Shown: piece after piece, positions 24,148 through 32,313 of the stretch
Numbering within the stretch: the stretch's first letter is position 1
How the letters are laid out: the number at the start of each line of letters is the position of its first letter
NCBI RefSeq assembly: GCF_000196655.1
Contig: NC_014253.1
Location: forward strand, 1,691,423-1,755,422
Length of the DNA stretch: 64,000 nt
Direction: 5' to 3'
DNA from: Methanohalobium evestigatum Z-7303
Lineage (GTDB): Archaea > Halobacteriota > Methanosarcinia > Methanosarcinales > Methanosarcinaceae
Translations under genes and position numbers: made by a program
Notes under the pieces: model-generated
The model's database searches: none
What the model was told of the DNA's origin: nothing
The model's input: the letters and a program-made list of their open reading frames with translations, nothing else

Positions 24148-26742
24148 TTATTGAACTGAATATCTACCCTTTAAAGGTAAGACTATAGTTACAGTGGTCC
24201 CTATTTCCTCTTTACTATCTACCGAAATTTGACCCCCGTGTGCATTTACAATTTTTTTACATACATAAAGGCTTGACCCCGATTTTTCCAAACCATGAGT
24301 TAATGTATCTTCAGAATGACTAAACCCCTTGAAAAGTGTAGGAACCAAATCTTTCGGGATTCCTTCACCATTGTCATTTACTTTTATATATAAGTTATTT
24401 TCAGATTTAAAAGCACTTATATTAATATTTCCTCCCCTTGGTGTATACTTTAAAGAATTGTCTATTAAATAGGTAAACATGTCCGTTAACTTATTTTTAT
24501 CACCATAAATCTCCGGCAAATTTTCTGGTATATCAATATTTAAGTCAATATCTTTTTCATCAATTGAGAGGGCTAAATTCAGATAGGCACTGTTTATAGG
24601 CTCTTTGATATTTAGCAAAGAAAAGGTATAATCAAGTTTACCAGATTCTTCCATGCTCATATACAGAAGAGAACCTATTAAACTGTTTATCTGTTCTGAA
24701 CTACGTATAATCGTATTGATTGCAATGTCCCTTTGTTCATTGATTGTTTCCAGTGTTTCTCTATCCAACAATTCTTTATAATCAGTTGATGTTGGTTTTC
24801 CGTTTAAAATTTCATTTTTCATCTTTTCAAGTGATTTGAGTTCCGAATTGATATTGGCAATTTCATCCAAATATTTTTTCAATGCTTCTTCGAATTGTTT
24901 TCTCTGAATCAGTCTCCACATTCCCTGCATCAGCAATGTTAACTGGCGAACATCAGACTCATCATATTCTTGCTCTTTATTACCCACTCCTGCAACCAAA
25001 ACAATGTGTTCTCCGTCAAAAATCGGGACATTCATGTGCCTTGTCAATTCTACATGTCCCCCGGGATAACCCTTTTTAAGAGAACTTGGCTCTGTATAGT
25101 TATTGGTAATAATTGGTTTTCGCTGTCTTACAGCCTCCCCCCATAAACCGGTTGTTTTTACAGGATATACAAATGGTTTGTTTTCTACTTTACATTCCTT
25201 CATTGCACCCTCTGACCACGAGTGCATTATAAGTATTGATTCGTCGTAGTTTAGGAAAGCAAGGTAACCAAGTTTACTATTAGTTAACCTTACTGCTTCT
25301 TCACGGGCAAAATCCGTAATTTCCTGCAGTGATGCTCCTGCCATATAATTCAATTTTAAAAGTGTTTCAAGGCGTGACTCCTCAAGCTGTAAGGTTTTCT
25401 CTGCTTTTTTACGCTCAGTTATGTCGATAATTATACCCTGAAGATATTTCACAGCACCCTTTTGGTTACGTATAATCAATGATTTCTCGGTCACCCAGCG
25501 TGTTTCTCCTGTTTTGGTAAGAATCCTGTAATCAGAGGTGAAATAGGAATTTTTGTTTTGTTTTTCATACACTGAAAAATCCGATTTTAATTTATCAACA
25601 TCATCCGGGTGGACGATATCTGCATATGTCAGCTTTCCTGATAAAAACTCGTCTGATTTATATCCAAAATATGTGATGTTTTCAGATACATATTCCACAG
25701 GCCAATCATTTATTGCTTTCCACAAAAACGCTATTACAGGGCTGGTTTCGTAGATTTTTTCTATTTTATGTTTTGCTTCCAGTGTATCACAGATTGACAC
25801 GTCGCTGATTTTTCTTTTTGTTGATGTTGCCTCTTCAACCGTACCAAGTATACCCTGATAATTTCCTGCTTCATTAAAAAGTGGAATTAATACCCCATTA
25901 TGATAACTCATTTTACCATCAGGAGTCAAAAAAGCAAGGGCATTATAAGTCACAGGTTCTCGGGATTTTTTTGTGTGTAAATACAACTCTTCAAGGCGAG
26001 AATCGCCAACAGGTCTCTGTTCAGCAATATAATCCATAAAACTTGTTCCAAGTATCTCCTCTCTTGGAACACCAAAAATTGATTCCATGGTATTGTTAAA
26101 AAAAACTACATTGTCAGAACTATCTACAACCCATACTCCCAACCAGATGCTGTCAAGTATTTTTTCATAAAAGGTATTGTTTAATCTGGAGATTGTATTG
26201 TTATCTGTTTTTGATTTTTCCTCAAGAAACTTCCATTCACCATCTTTTTTCAGTAATGTTCTATCATGGCTGGAAATCAAATCAAGTGTATTACTTTGTG
26301 AACATTTAGTAAGGTCGTAGCTACACAACGACACCATATTTCTATTTTTTATTATTTCATCCAATAGACTTTCATAATTGAGATAATAGGATGGATAATT
26401 CTCAAAAACAGGAGTAAGGTTTTCTATCATCCACAACCCATTGAACCCATTATCTATAGCATTAAGATATTTTTGTTTCCAGAAATTTAAAACGCCTGTA
26501 AAATCAGAAAAACCGAGCTGGTTTTCATGTATTATTTCAAATTTATCGGATTCAATATAAAAATCTACATCAAACCCGGTGTTTTTTAGTGTATTCTTTG
26601 CCCTTTCAACAGTAACAAAATCATAATCGGAAATAACCCAGATACAATACTGGTTGTTTTCAACTCCAGATTTAAAAAAAGATGGTAATAATTCCATCAA
26701 TTCATCAAGGCTGTTATAAAATAGATTTCCATGTGAACCCAA
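24148..26742 (-). CDS. MEDS-PAS-PAS-GAF sensor kinase without visible phosphoacceptor His
   Basis: 864 residues. Residues 1 to about 165 form a MEDS (DcmR-type) sensory domain (GSHGNLFYNSLDEL). PAS domains follow at about 185-310 and 325-440, ending in ITERKKAEK. A GAF domain lies at about 455-610 and a coiled linker at 620-700. The HATPase domain has IDNSLKYTPRGG, NDNGEGIP and GSSLYVCKKIV. The HisKA-like helix pair keeps LEKMKNEIL and TIIRSSEQIN, but the SHELRTP box between them is missing. Similar methyltransferase-associated sensor kinases (MsmS type) occur in M. acetivorans. The start is uncertain: TTG at 26742 lacks a ribosome site, and the frame stays open 60 nt upstream with no ATG. 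The regulator gene follows directly. Confidence 0.85.
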   Translation of the reverse strand: MGSHGNLFYNSLDELMELLPSFFKSGVENNQYCIWVISDYDFVTVERAKNTLKNTGFDVDFYIESDKFEIIHENQLGFSDFTGVLNFWKQKYLNAIDNGFNGLWMIENLTPVFENYPSYYLNYESLLDEIIKNRNMVSLCSYDLTKCSQSNTLDLISSHDRTLLKKDGEWKFLEEKSKTDNNTISRLNNTFYEKILDSIWLGVWVVDSSDNVVFFNNTMESIFGVPREEILGTSFMDYIAEQRPVGDSRLEELYLHTKKSREPVTYNALAFLTPDGKMSYHNGVLIPLFNEAGNYQGILGTVEEATSTKRKISDVSICDTLEAKHKIEKIYETSPVIAFLWKAINDWPVEYVSENITYFGYKSDEFLSGKLTYADIVHPDDVDKLKSDFSVYEKQNKNSYFTSDYRILTKTGETRWVTEKSLIIRNQKGAVKYLQGIIIDITERKKAEKTLQLEESRLETLLKLNYMAGASLQEITDFAREEAVRLTNSKLGYLAFLNYDESILIMHSWSEGAMKECKVENKPFVYPVKTTGLWGEAVRQRKPIITNNYTEPSSLKKGYPGGHVELTRHMNVPIFDGEHIVLVAGVGNKEQEYDESDVRQLTLLMQGMWRLIQRKQFEEALKKYLDEIANINSELKSLEKMKNEILNGKPTSTDYKELLDRETLETINEQRDIAINTIIRSSEQINSLIGSLLYMSMEESGKLDYTFSLLNIKEPINSAYLNLALSIDEKDIDLNIDIPENLPEIYGDKNKLTDMFTYLIDNSLKYTPRGGNINISAFKSENNLYIKVNDNGEGIPKDLVPTLFKGFSHSEDTLTHGLEKSGSSLYVCKKIVNAHGGQISVDSKEEIGTTVTIVLPLKGRYSVQ

Positions 26743-26863
26743 TGGAAAATCAGATGCAAACTGAACATTTATTAGAGAGTTATTAGAATGAATAAGAAAA
26801 CCCCTATACTTTTATTACAATATATAATTATACCTTGATGTATTTACTTCTTTCCACCAATAT
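26743..26863. other. spacer between kinase start and IS right end
   Basis: AT-rich promoter region for the kinase-regulator operon. ATATAATTATACC at about 26821 is TATA-like. No gene. Confidence 0.3.
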
Positions 26864-26935
26864 GTGAACTACCGCTGAGCTAAAGATTCAGAGGCTTCGG
26901 GAGAAGTTTGATTTATCGGCATGTGTTACCGAAAA
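26864..26935 (-). ncRNA. predicted omega (reRNA) 3' end of element 1
   Basis: In IS605 elements the RNA guiding TnpB overlaps the tnpB 3' end and stops at the right-end tip, with the flank acting as guide. Here the minus strand runs from the tnpB stop through the hairpin at 26872-26894 and ends in TAGTTCAC at the tip. Assignment is by position and by the matching structure in element 2. Confidence 0.45.
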
Positions 26936-28157
26936 ACCTTATTCTCTCAGGGGAGTTCACATCCCCACTATCGGTTATCCCTGCGAGAGAATCACCGATT
27001 ACCTTTCTCAAGATGTTCAATGCTCCATTGATATCGGCATTGATCAGTCTACCTGTAGATGACTGGAAGATTCCTCTTTTAGGTCTTTTACCAAGATACT
27101 TTTTATGTCTTCTGATAGGTTCTAATGCCAGTGCATCGACTTTACTGGTATAAGCTTCATCTACTTCTTGATACTTTAGACCATGGTATTCACATTTGGA
27201 GGCCATTTTCTGTTTAAATCTAGCAAACGGTATCGTCTGGAAGTTCTGGGTGTTCTCTTTACCGATGTTTTGTTCTTGTTTTATTTCTTTCAGCTTTCCA
27301 ATCACGACATTACCTATCCGATTTTCCAGACAGTGTTTAACGACGTGATTGACACACTGGTTCATGAGATCATTTATCTTCCAGAACCTTTTATTAAAGA
27401 ATCTATCCATTTTGATACCATTATCTACATCCTGTTTATCGTAGACTGACTGTAACCTACTCTTCTCCTTGTTCCACCAGCGGTTGTAAGATTTGATAAC
27501 CCTGCCGTCTAATATGAAGGCAGTCCCGCCGGTCGTCACGCAGGTTGCAAAGTTGTCCACTCCAAGGTCTATCGATAGATGGCTATTGTAATCCAGTTCA
27601 GCAATCTCTCCATCTTCATGATATACAAATTCTATCTCGAACCATCTACCCTTATATTTCGGGACGATACTGACCTGATTGATGTATTGACCTATTATGT
27701 TGTCAGGTATCCTGAAATACAGATACTTGGTTCCATAAGTTCTGTAATAATCTAAACCCATAGATAATCTGATTTTATCATCGATAACCTTCAGTTGATC
27801 TTTCTTGAAAGTACATATGAAGTTGCCGTCTTTATCCAGATACTTTAGAAGGGAAACAGGTTTATTGTAATCTCCTTTTCTCTTCTTATCCAGAAGTTTG
27901 AAGAACGATTTCATACTACCGTCTACAGTTTCCATAATATTCTGTGCGACCTGAGATGGTAGTAGTTTATAGTTCTCGTTCTCTTTTACTGTGTGATAAG
28001 CAGTATCTTTATTGAGATATTTACCATTATTGAAGAAGTACTGTCTGATATTATACAATATAAAATTGTACAGGTTCTTGGACAGTTTGGTCAACCTCTT
28101 CAAAGTTTCATAGGTCTGCTTATCAGCACGGAGATGATTCTTCTGGGTCAGATACAT
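26913..28157 (-). CDS. tnpB: TnpB-family RNA-guided nuclease, element 1
   Basis: 414 residues. The RuvC-like catalytic triad is visible as D197 (SIDLGVDN), E291 (GKLKEIKQ) and D375 (NADINGALNI). The N-terminal wedge-like region is present (RADKQTYETLKRLT). The zinc ribbon usual between the second and third RuvC motifs is missing: residues 336-366 (EAYTSKVDALALEPI onward) contain no Cys. That pattern occurs in some archaeal TnpB lineages. The gene appears intact. Without tnpA the element would need help in trans to move. Confidence 0.9.
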   Translation of the reverse strand: MYLTQKNHLRADKQTYETLKRLTKLSKNLYNFILYNIRQYFFNNGKYLNKDTAYHTVKENENYKLLPSQVAQNIMETVDGSMKSFFKLLDKKRKGDYNKPVSLLKYLDKDGNFICTFKKDQLKVIDDKIRLSMGLDYYRTYGTKYLYFRIPDNIIGQYINQVSIVPKYKGRWFEIEFVYHEDGEIAELDYNSHLSIDLGVDNFATCVTTGGTAFILDGRVIKSYNRWWNKEKSRLQSVYDKQDVDNGIKMDRFFNKRFWKINDLMNQCVNHVVKHCLENRIGNVVIGKLKEIKQEQNIGKENTQNFQTIPFARFKQKMASKCEYHGLKYQEVDEAYTSKVDALALEPIRRHKKYLGKRPKRGIFQSSTGRLINADINGALNILRKVIGDSLAGITDSGDVNSPERIRFFGNTCR

Positions 28158-28314
28158 GCACTATACAATCGTTTAGCAAATTATTTAAAAATTTTCTACT
28201 AATTGTTTATGCATAACACGATGCTGAAGATATCGGAGTTTTATTTATATTTATAAAAGTTTATTACCTCCAGTTAATGGAAAGAATAATTAAAAACATC
28301 TGGAAAAGGATATT

Positions 28315-28827
28315 ATGACATTGTTATCAGAAAACGAATTAAAGAAAATGATGAGCCAGACTCCACCACTTATGGAAAATTTACAGGACCAAAACACCCA
28401 GATACAGCCAAACGGAATAGAAATGACTCTTAAAGAAATAAGAACAATTAAAGGTACTGGTTCTGTTGATTTTGACAATAAACAACGGGTCATTCCAGAA
28501 GGAGAAACACTGGAATTTGATAGCGAAGGGTGGATTAACCTTCCAAATGGTATCTATAAGGTTATTTTTAATGAAATCGTCAATATGCCAAAAAATATAG
28601 CAGCAATTGCAAAACCAAGATCAAGTCTGATAAGGTGTGGTGTAAGTCTGGAAACTGCAGTATGGGATGCCGGATACAGAGGAAGAAGTGAATCCATGCT
28701 CGTTGTCCACAACTTTTCAGGATTTAGATTAAAGAAAAATGCCAGAATTATGCAGATGTTGTTCTATACACTGGATAGTGAAGTTATTGAAGGATACACA
28801 GGTCAATATCAGAACGAAAATGTCTAA
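28315..28827 (+). CDS. dut: dUTPase of the Dcd/Dut family
   Basis: 170 residues. The shared trimeric dUTPase/dCTP deaminase core is seen in KPRSSLIRCGVSLETAV and WDAGYRGRSESML. The Glu that dCTP deaminases use in the strand after the DAGYRG motif is not evident (SMLVVHN). I therefore prefer dUTP diphosphatase, keeping dUTP out of DNA and making dUMP. Dcd or a bifunctional enzyme remains possible. The ATG has AAAGGA upstream. It stands alone between the IS element and the candidate RNA. Confidence 0.82.
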   Translation: MTLLSENELKKMMSQTPPLMENLQDQNTQIQPNGIEMTLKEIRTIKGTGSVDFDNKQRVIPEGETLEFDSEGWINLPNGIYKVIFNEIVNMPKNIAAIAKPRSSLIRCGVSLETAVWDAGYRGRSESMLVVHNFSGFRLKKNARIMQMLFYTLDSEVIEGYTGQYQNENV

Positions 28828-28912
28828 AACATAATGAACTTAAAAATCAGAAAAACTATATATTTTAGATAATTAAGGTTTGCTGGTTGCGAACAAATAT
28901 AGAAGAAGTTTG

Positions 28913-29080
28913 CTACCCAGCCTGTGATAACCCCCCCAATTATACAGGCTGGGTAGTCGGAACTACATTAAACCACATCTCCCTGATGGTTGAACCCCCA
29001 CTCAACCATAAAATCCGCTCGTCTCTACTTTTAAGCAGATGTAGAACTATTCATCATCCTCTACGTCTGCTGTCAATCAC
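28913..29080 (-). ncRNA. candidate structured small RNA, copy B
   Basis: Homologue of copy A at 10.0-10.2 kb. H1 pairs 29061-29070 with 29035-29044, with one imperfect pair. H2 pairs 29002-29008 with 28987-28993 perfectly. H3 pairs 28944-28956 with 28913-28925 over 13 perfect base pairs. Between copies the H3 stem has a double A-U to G-C exchange and a U-G to C-G exchange. H2 has G-U versus G-C. These keep the fold while the sequence drifts. The linker GACGAGCG between H1 and H2 and the G-rich H2 and H3 loops are conserved. It diverges from aroA'. Ends are estimated. Confidence 0.62.
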
Positions 29081-29098
29081 ATCATTATGAACTATAGA

Positions 29099-29176
29099 TA
29101 TATATAATAAATGATGCTGTTAATTTTTCTGCGTTAAATATTATAAAAGCGTTGAAATTTTTAACGTCGTTATAAA
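29099..29176 (-). promoter_or_regulatory. TATA-like block and distal inverted-repeat block upstream of RNA copy B
   Basis: Counterpart of 10205-10282. The TATA-like 17-mer is identical. The distal block GCGTTGAAATTTTTAACG is a better palindrome here than at copy A. It lies about 50 nt beyond the TATA block, far from the aroA' promoter at about 29205, so it belongs to the leftward transcript. Confidence 0.5.
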
Positions 29177-29260
29177 GGATACAAATTAAGGTATGATGCT
29201 ACTGTTTATATATTAAGATCTTACACAAAAAATATGTAATATTAAACCTTTGCATTCTAC

Positions 29261-30064
29261 ATGAGCGAAATTGGCAAATCAGTAAGAATGGAAAGGATAT
29301 TCAATCGAGACACTGGCAACGCAATAATAATACCGATGGACCATGGTGTTGGTGCCGGACCTATAAAAGGTTTGATTGATATGCCCACTACAGTAAACAG
29401 TGTTGCAGAAGGCGGTGCAAATGCTGTTCTGGGTCATATGGGACTCCCTAAACATGGTCATCGAGGTTACGGACGTGATATAGGGCTTATCATTCATCTG
29501 TCAGCATCGACTTCTCTTGGACCTGACCCTGACCACAAGGTTCTGGTAACTACCATAGAAGAGGCTATCAAAGTCGGTGCTGATACTGTTTCTGTGCATA
29601 TCAATATTGGTGCTGACGATGAAGCGGAAATGCTTCAGGACCTTGGATATATCGGTAAAAAATGTGATGAATGGGGTATACCACTACTTGCCATGATGTA
29701 TCCAAGAGGCGAAAAAATTTCATCAGAACATGATGCCGAATATGTAAAACATGTTGCAAGAGTAGGTGCCGAACTGGGTGCTGACATAGTAAAAACTAAC
29801 TACACTGGAGATATTGATTCATTTTCAGAAGTTGTCAAGGGATGTCCAGTTCCAGTTATAATTGCCGGTGGACCCCATATGGAGGATGAAAGACAGATTC
29901 TTCAGATGGTATATGATTCCATCCAGGCAGGTGGAAAAGGAGTAGCATTGGGAAGAAATGTATTCCAGGCAAATGACCCAACAGCAATGGTCAATGACGT
30001 TGCAAAAATTGTACACGAAGGTATGACTGTTGATGAAGTATTCCAATCCAGAGAAAATGTTTGA
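29261..30064 (+). CDS. aroA': 2-amino-3,7-dideoxy-D-threo-hept-6-ulosonate synthase
   Basis: Class I aldolase-like enzyme that makes the six-deoxy sugar amino acid precursor consumed by 3-dehydroquinate synthase II in archaea. It is 267 residues, close to the M. jannaschii homologue. Family blocks include [11 protein letters not shown] near residue 25, MMYPRGEKI near 145, IVKTNYTGD with the Schiff-base Lys, and VIIAGGP for phosphate binding. It could in principle be a fructose-bisphosphate aldolase of the same fold, but the DHQ synthase II in this window makes the shikimate role more likely. A TTTATATATT box lies about 50 nt upstream. Confidence 0.88.
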   Translation: MSEIGKSVRMERIFNRDTGNAIIIPMDHGVGAGPIKGLIDMPTTVNSVAEGGANAVLGHMGLPKHGHRGYGRDIGLIIHLSASTSLGPDPDHKVLVTTIEEAIKVGADTVSVHINIGADDEAEMLQDLGYIGKKCDEWGIPLLAMMYPRGEKISSEHDAEYVKHVARVGAELGADIVKTNYTGDIDSFSEVVKGCPVPVIIAGGPHMEDERQILQMVYDSIQAGGKGVALGRNVFQANDPTAMVNDVAKIVHEGMTVDEVFQSRENV

Positions 30065-30065
30065 T

Positions 30066-30393
30066 TCATTTCTGGACGATTTCATACATTTGCCTCAAGT
30101 CTTTGGCTTGTTCAGGAGAAGTCTGTACGAAACTATCTGGAACAACATATCAACATGAGTGCTGCGGATACATCGCAGACACTCATCACCTTTAAAAATC
30201 AAATCAACAATATATTTTAAGTCTTCATCCGATAATTTATTAACTCTTGCTTTAAAATCCTCTTCTGATTTAGCATAAAACTTTGATACCGGTGGCAGGA
30301 TGGATCTGTATTTGGGTGTGTAACCCCTTCATCCAATTCAGGTAAAAGTTTATACAAGATATCAATATCAGTACTGTTTAATTCTCTTGACAT
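30066..30393 (-). pseudogene. small conserved gene broken by two frameshifts
   Basis: Read leftward from the ATG at 30393, frame 1 gives MSRELNSTDIDILYKLLPEL and continues to about 30325. A one-base shift then gives KYRSILPPVSKFYAKSEEDF and on through DLIFKGDECLRCI to about 30130. A second shift gives PEQAKDLRQMYEIVQK and a stop at 30066. Joined, these make about 110 residues of coherent, charged, protein-like sequence with a CxxC, too regular for chance. I do not know the function. It abuts the aroA' stop tail to tail. A sequencing error is an alternative to a real pseudogene. Confidence 0.7.
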
Positions 30394-30548
30394 GTAACCC
30401 CTGCAAAACGAGTTAATCATCACTGGTTTAAGTTAAATTTAAATTCCCTTATTAAATTACCATATTCAGAATATATAATTTATTTGCTTCAGGATACATG
30501 AAACAATCAATTTGTGATAAAAACATCAACAATTTTACGAGGACTATC
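30394..30548. other. promoter region of glyS
   Basis: AT-rich. AATATATAATTT at about 30468 is a likely TATA box. A longer in-frame ATG for glyS at 30498 is not used in my call. Confidence 0.4.
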
Positions 30549-32297
30549 ATGGACAAATATGAACAGGTTTTAGAACTGGCAAAAAGGCGCGGATTTTTGT
30601 GGAACTCATTTGAAATATATGGAGGAACTGCAGGGTTTTATGATTACGGACCACTGGGCAGCACCCTGAAACGCCGGATTGAGCAGATATGGAGAGATAT
30701 GTATGTGGTTCAGGAAGGTTTCATGGAAATCGAAACTCCTACTATAGGTATAGAGGATGTATTCAGGGCTTCAGGTCATATTGGCGGTTTTTCTGACCCT
30801 TTATGTGAATGTGAAGAATGCGGTGAAGCATTCCGGGCTGACCATCTTGTTGAAGACGAACTTGACATAGAATCAGCCGAAGCCATGAGCAACAATATAC
30901 TGGAAGATTCAATAAAAGATAATGAAATCCCATGCCCTGTATGTGGTGGGAAATTTGGAAGTGTCTATTCATTCAATCTTATGTTTAACAGTAATATCGG
31001 TCCCGGTAGCGGTCGACCTGCATATTTGCGTCCTGAAACTGCACAGGGAATGTTTATAAACTTTCTCAGGCTTGCCAGATACTACCGGGAAAAATTACCG
31101 TTTGGTGTCACCCAGATTGGCAAATCCTACCGCAATGAAATTTCACCCAGACAGGGTGTTATAAGGCTCAGAGAATTTACACAGGCTGAAGCAGAGATAT
31201 TCATACCTCCTGAAGATAAAACCCATCCTGAATTTGACAAATATGCTGACACTGTCCTGAATATGTATATAGAAGATGACAATGGCGGAGTTGTCAGACC
31301 TATTCGTCTGGATGATGCTGTTAAAGAAGGATATATAGCACATGAGTATCTTGCATACCATATAGCCCTTACCAAAGACTTTCTGCTTCGCATCGGTATA
31401 AATCCGGACAAATTAAGGTTCAGACAACACAAAAAAGACGAAATGGCACATTATGCCGCTGATTGTTGGGATGCAGAAATTGAATCAGATAGATTCGGAT
31501 GGATAGAAACAGTCGGAATTGCTGATAGAACCAATTACGACCTTAAAGCCCATACCGATACCAGTGGTACAGAACTATCTATATATAGAGAATACGAAGA
31601 ACCCGAGACGGTAAACCAGTTTACAGTCAAACCCGACATGAGTAAACTCGGACCTTCTTATAAAGGCAAAGCAAAAACTATTGCAGAAAAACTTAAACAA
31701 CTCCCACCTGAAGAACTTGAAAAAGACAATATACAGGTTAATGTAGAAGGGGAAGAATATACAGTTCCCTCTGATATGGTTGAGTTTACTGAAGAAACTG
31801 TCAAAGTAAGTGGAGAAACTGTCTTTCCCCATGTTATCGAACCATCCTATGGTATTGACAGGATTATTTATTGTGTACTTGAACATGCCTATAATAAAGA
31901 ACTGATAAATGAAGATGGTGAAGAAGACTACCGGATAATATTGAGGTTTAAAAATGAGGTTTCACCCATACAGGTAGCAGTATTGCCCCTGATGTCAAAA
32001 AGTGATTTAATAAAACCCGCAAGGGATATATCCGCAAGATTCCGCAAAAAGGGATTGATGGTTTCATACGATGACTCCGGTACTATTGGAAGGAGGTATC
32101 GGCGTAATGATGAAATCGGAACACCGTATTCGGTTACCATTGATTACCAGACACTGGAAGACAACACAGTAACAATCCGTGACAGGGACACTATGAAACA
32201 GATTCGTTTATCTAAGGATAACATAGAAGATACGGTATACAATCTCATAAATGGTGAAATGAAATTTGAAGATGCAGGGACTTTAATAGAAGCATAA
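30549..32297 (+). CDS. glyS: glycyl-tRNA synthetase
   Basis: Class II homodimeric GlyRS of the archaeal/eukaryotic type, 582 residues from the ATG at 30549. That start has GAGGA 5-10 nt upstream and begins at the conserved MDKYEQVLELAKRRGF. The N-terminal motif GFLWNSFEIYGGTAGFYDYG, a zinc-type pair CECEECG and CPVCGG, motif 2 (IGKSYRNEISPRQG, FTQAE) and motif 3 (PSYGIDRIIY) are present. The C-terminal anticodon domain follows (QVAVLPLMSK). It is 16 nt upstream of hef. Confidence 0.96.
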   Translation: MDKYEQVLELAKRRGFLWNSFEIYGGTAGFYDYGPLGSTLKRRIEQIWRDMYVVQEGFMEIETPTIGIEDVFRASGHIGGFSDPLCECEECGEAFRADHLVEDELDIESAEAMSNNILEDSIKDNEIPCPVCGGKFGSVYSFNLMFNSNIGPGSGRPAYLRPETAQGMFINFLRLARYYREKLPFGVTQIGKSYRNEISPRQGVIRLREFTQAEAEIFIPPEDKTHPEFDKYADTVLNMYIEDDNGGVVRPIRLDDAVKEGYIAHEYLAYHIALTKDFLLRIGINPDKLRFRQHKKDEMAHYAADCWDAEIESDRFGWIETVGIADRTNYDLKAHTDTSGTELSIYREYEEPETVNQFTVKPDMSKLGPSYKGKAKTIAEKLKQLPPEELEKDNIQVNVEGEEYTVPSDMVEFTEETVKVSGETVFPHVIEPSYGIDRIIYCVLEHAYNKELINEDGEEDYRIILRFKNEVSPIQVAVLPLMSKSDLIKPARDISARFRKKGLMVSYDDSGTIGRRYRRNDEIGTPYSVTIDYQTLEDNTVTIRDRDTMKQIRLSKDNIEDTVYNLINGEMKFEDAGTLIEA

Positions 32298-32313
32298 AAT
32301 CTATATTTTAAAT

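Larger units (their letters stand above)
26864..28250 (-). mobile_element. IS605/IS1341-type element 1 (tnpB only)
   Basis: It holds one tnpB gene and no tnpA. The right end is at the low-coordinate side. GTGAACTACC (26864-26873) is followed by an imperfect hairpin at 26872-26894 whose loop GCTAAAGA is the same as in element 2 at 59.4 kb. The left end near 28219-28235 has CGATGCTGAAGATATCGGAG, also matching element 2. These subterminal hairpins are typical of the IS200/IS605 group, which moves as single strands without inverted-repeat ends. Boundaries are approximate. Confidence 0.75.

Noticed and set aside
10019-29180. Reading the paired intergenic elements as MITEs or IS ends
   Set aside because: No terminal inverted repeats or target duplications, no match to the TnpB element ends in the window, and pair-preserving substitutions fit RNA better; kept as the main alternative.
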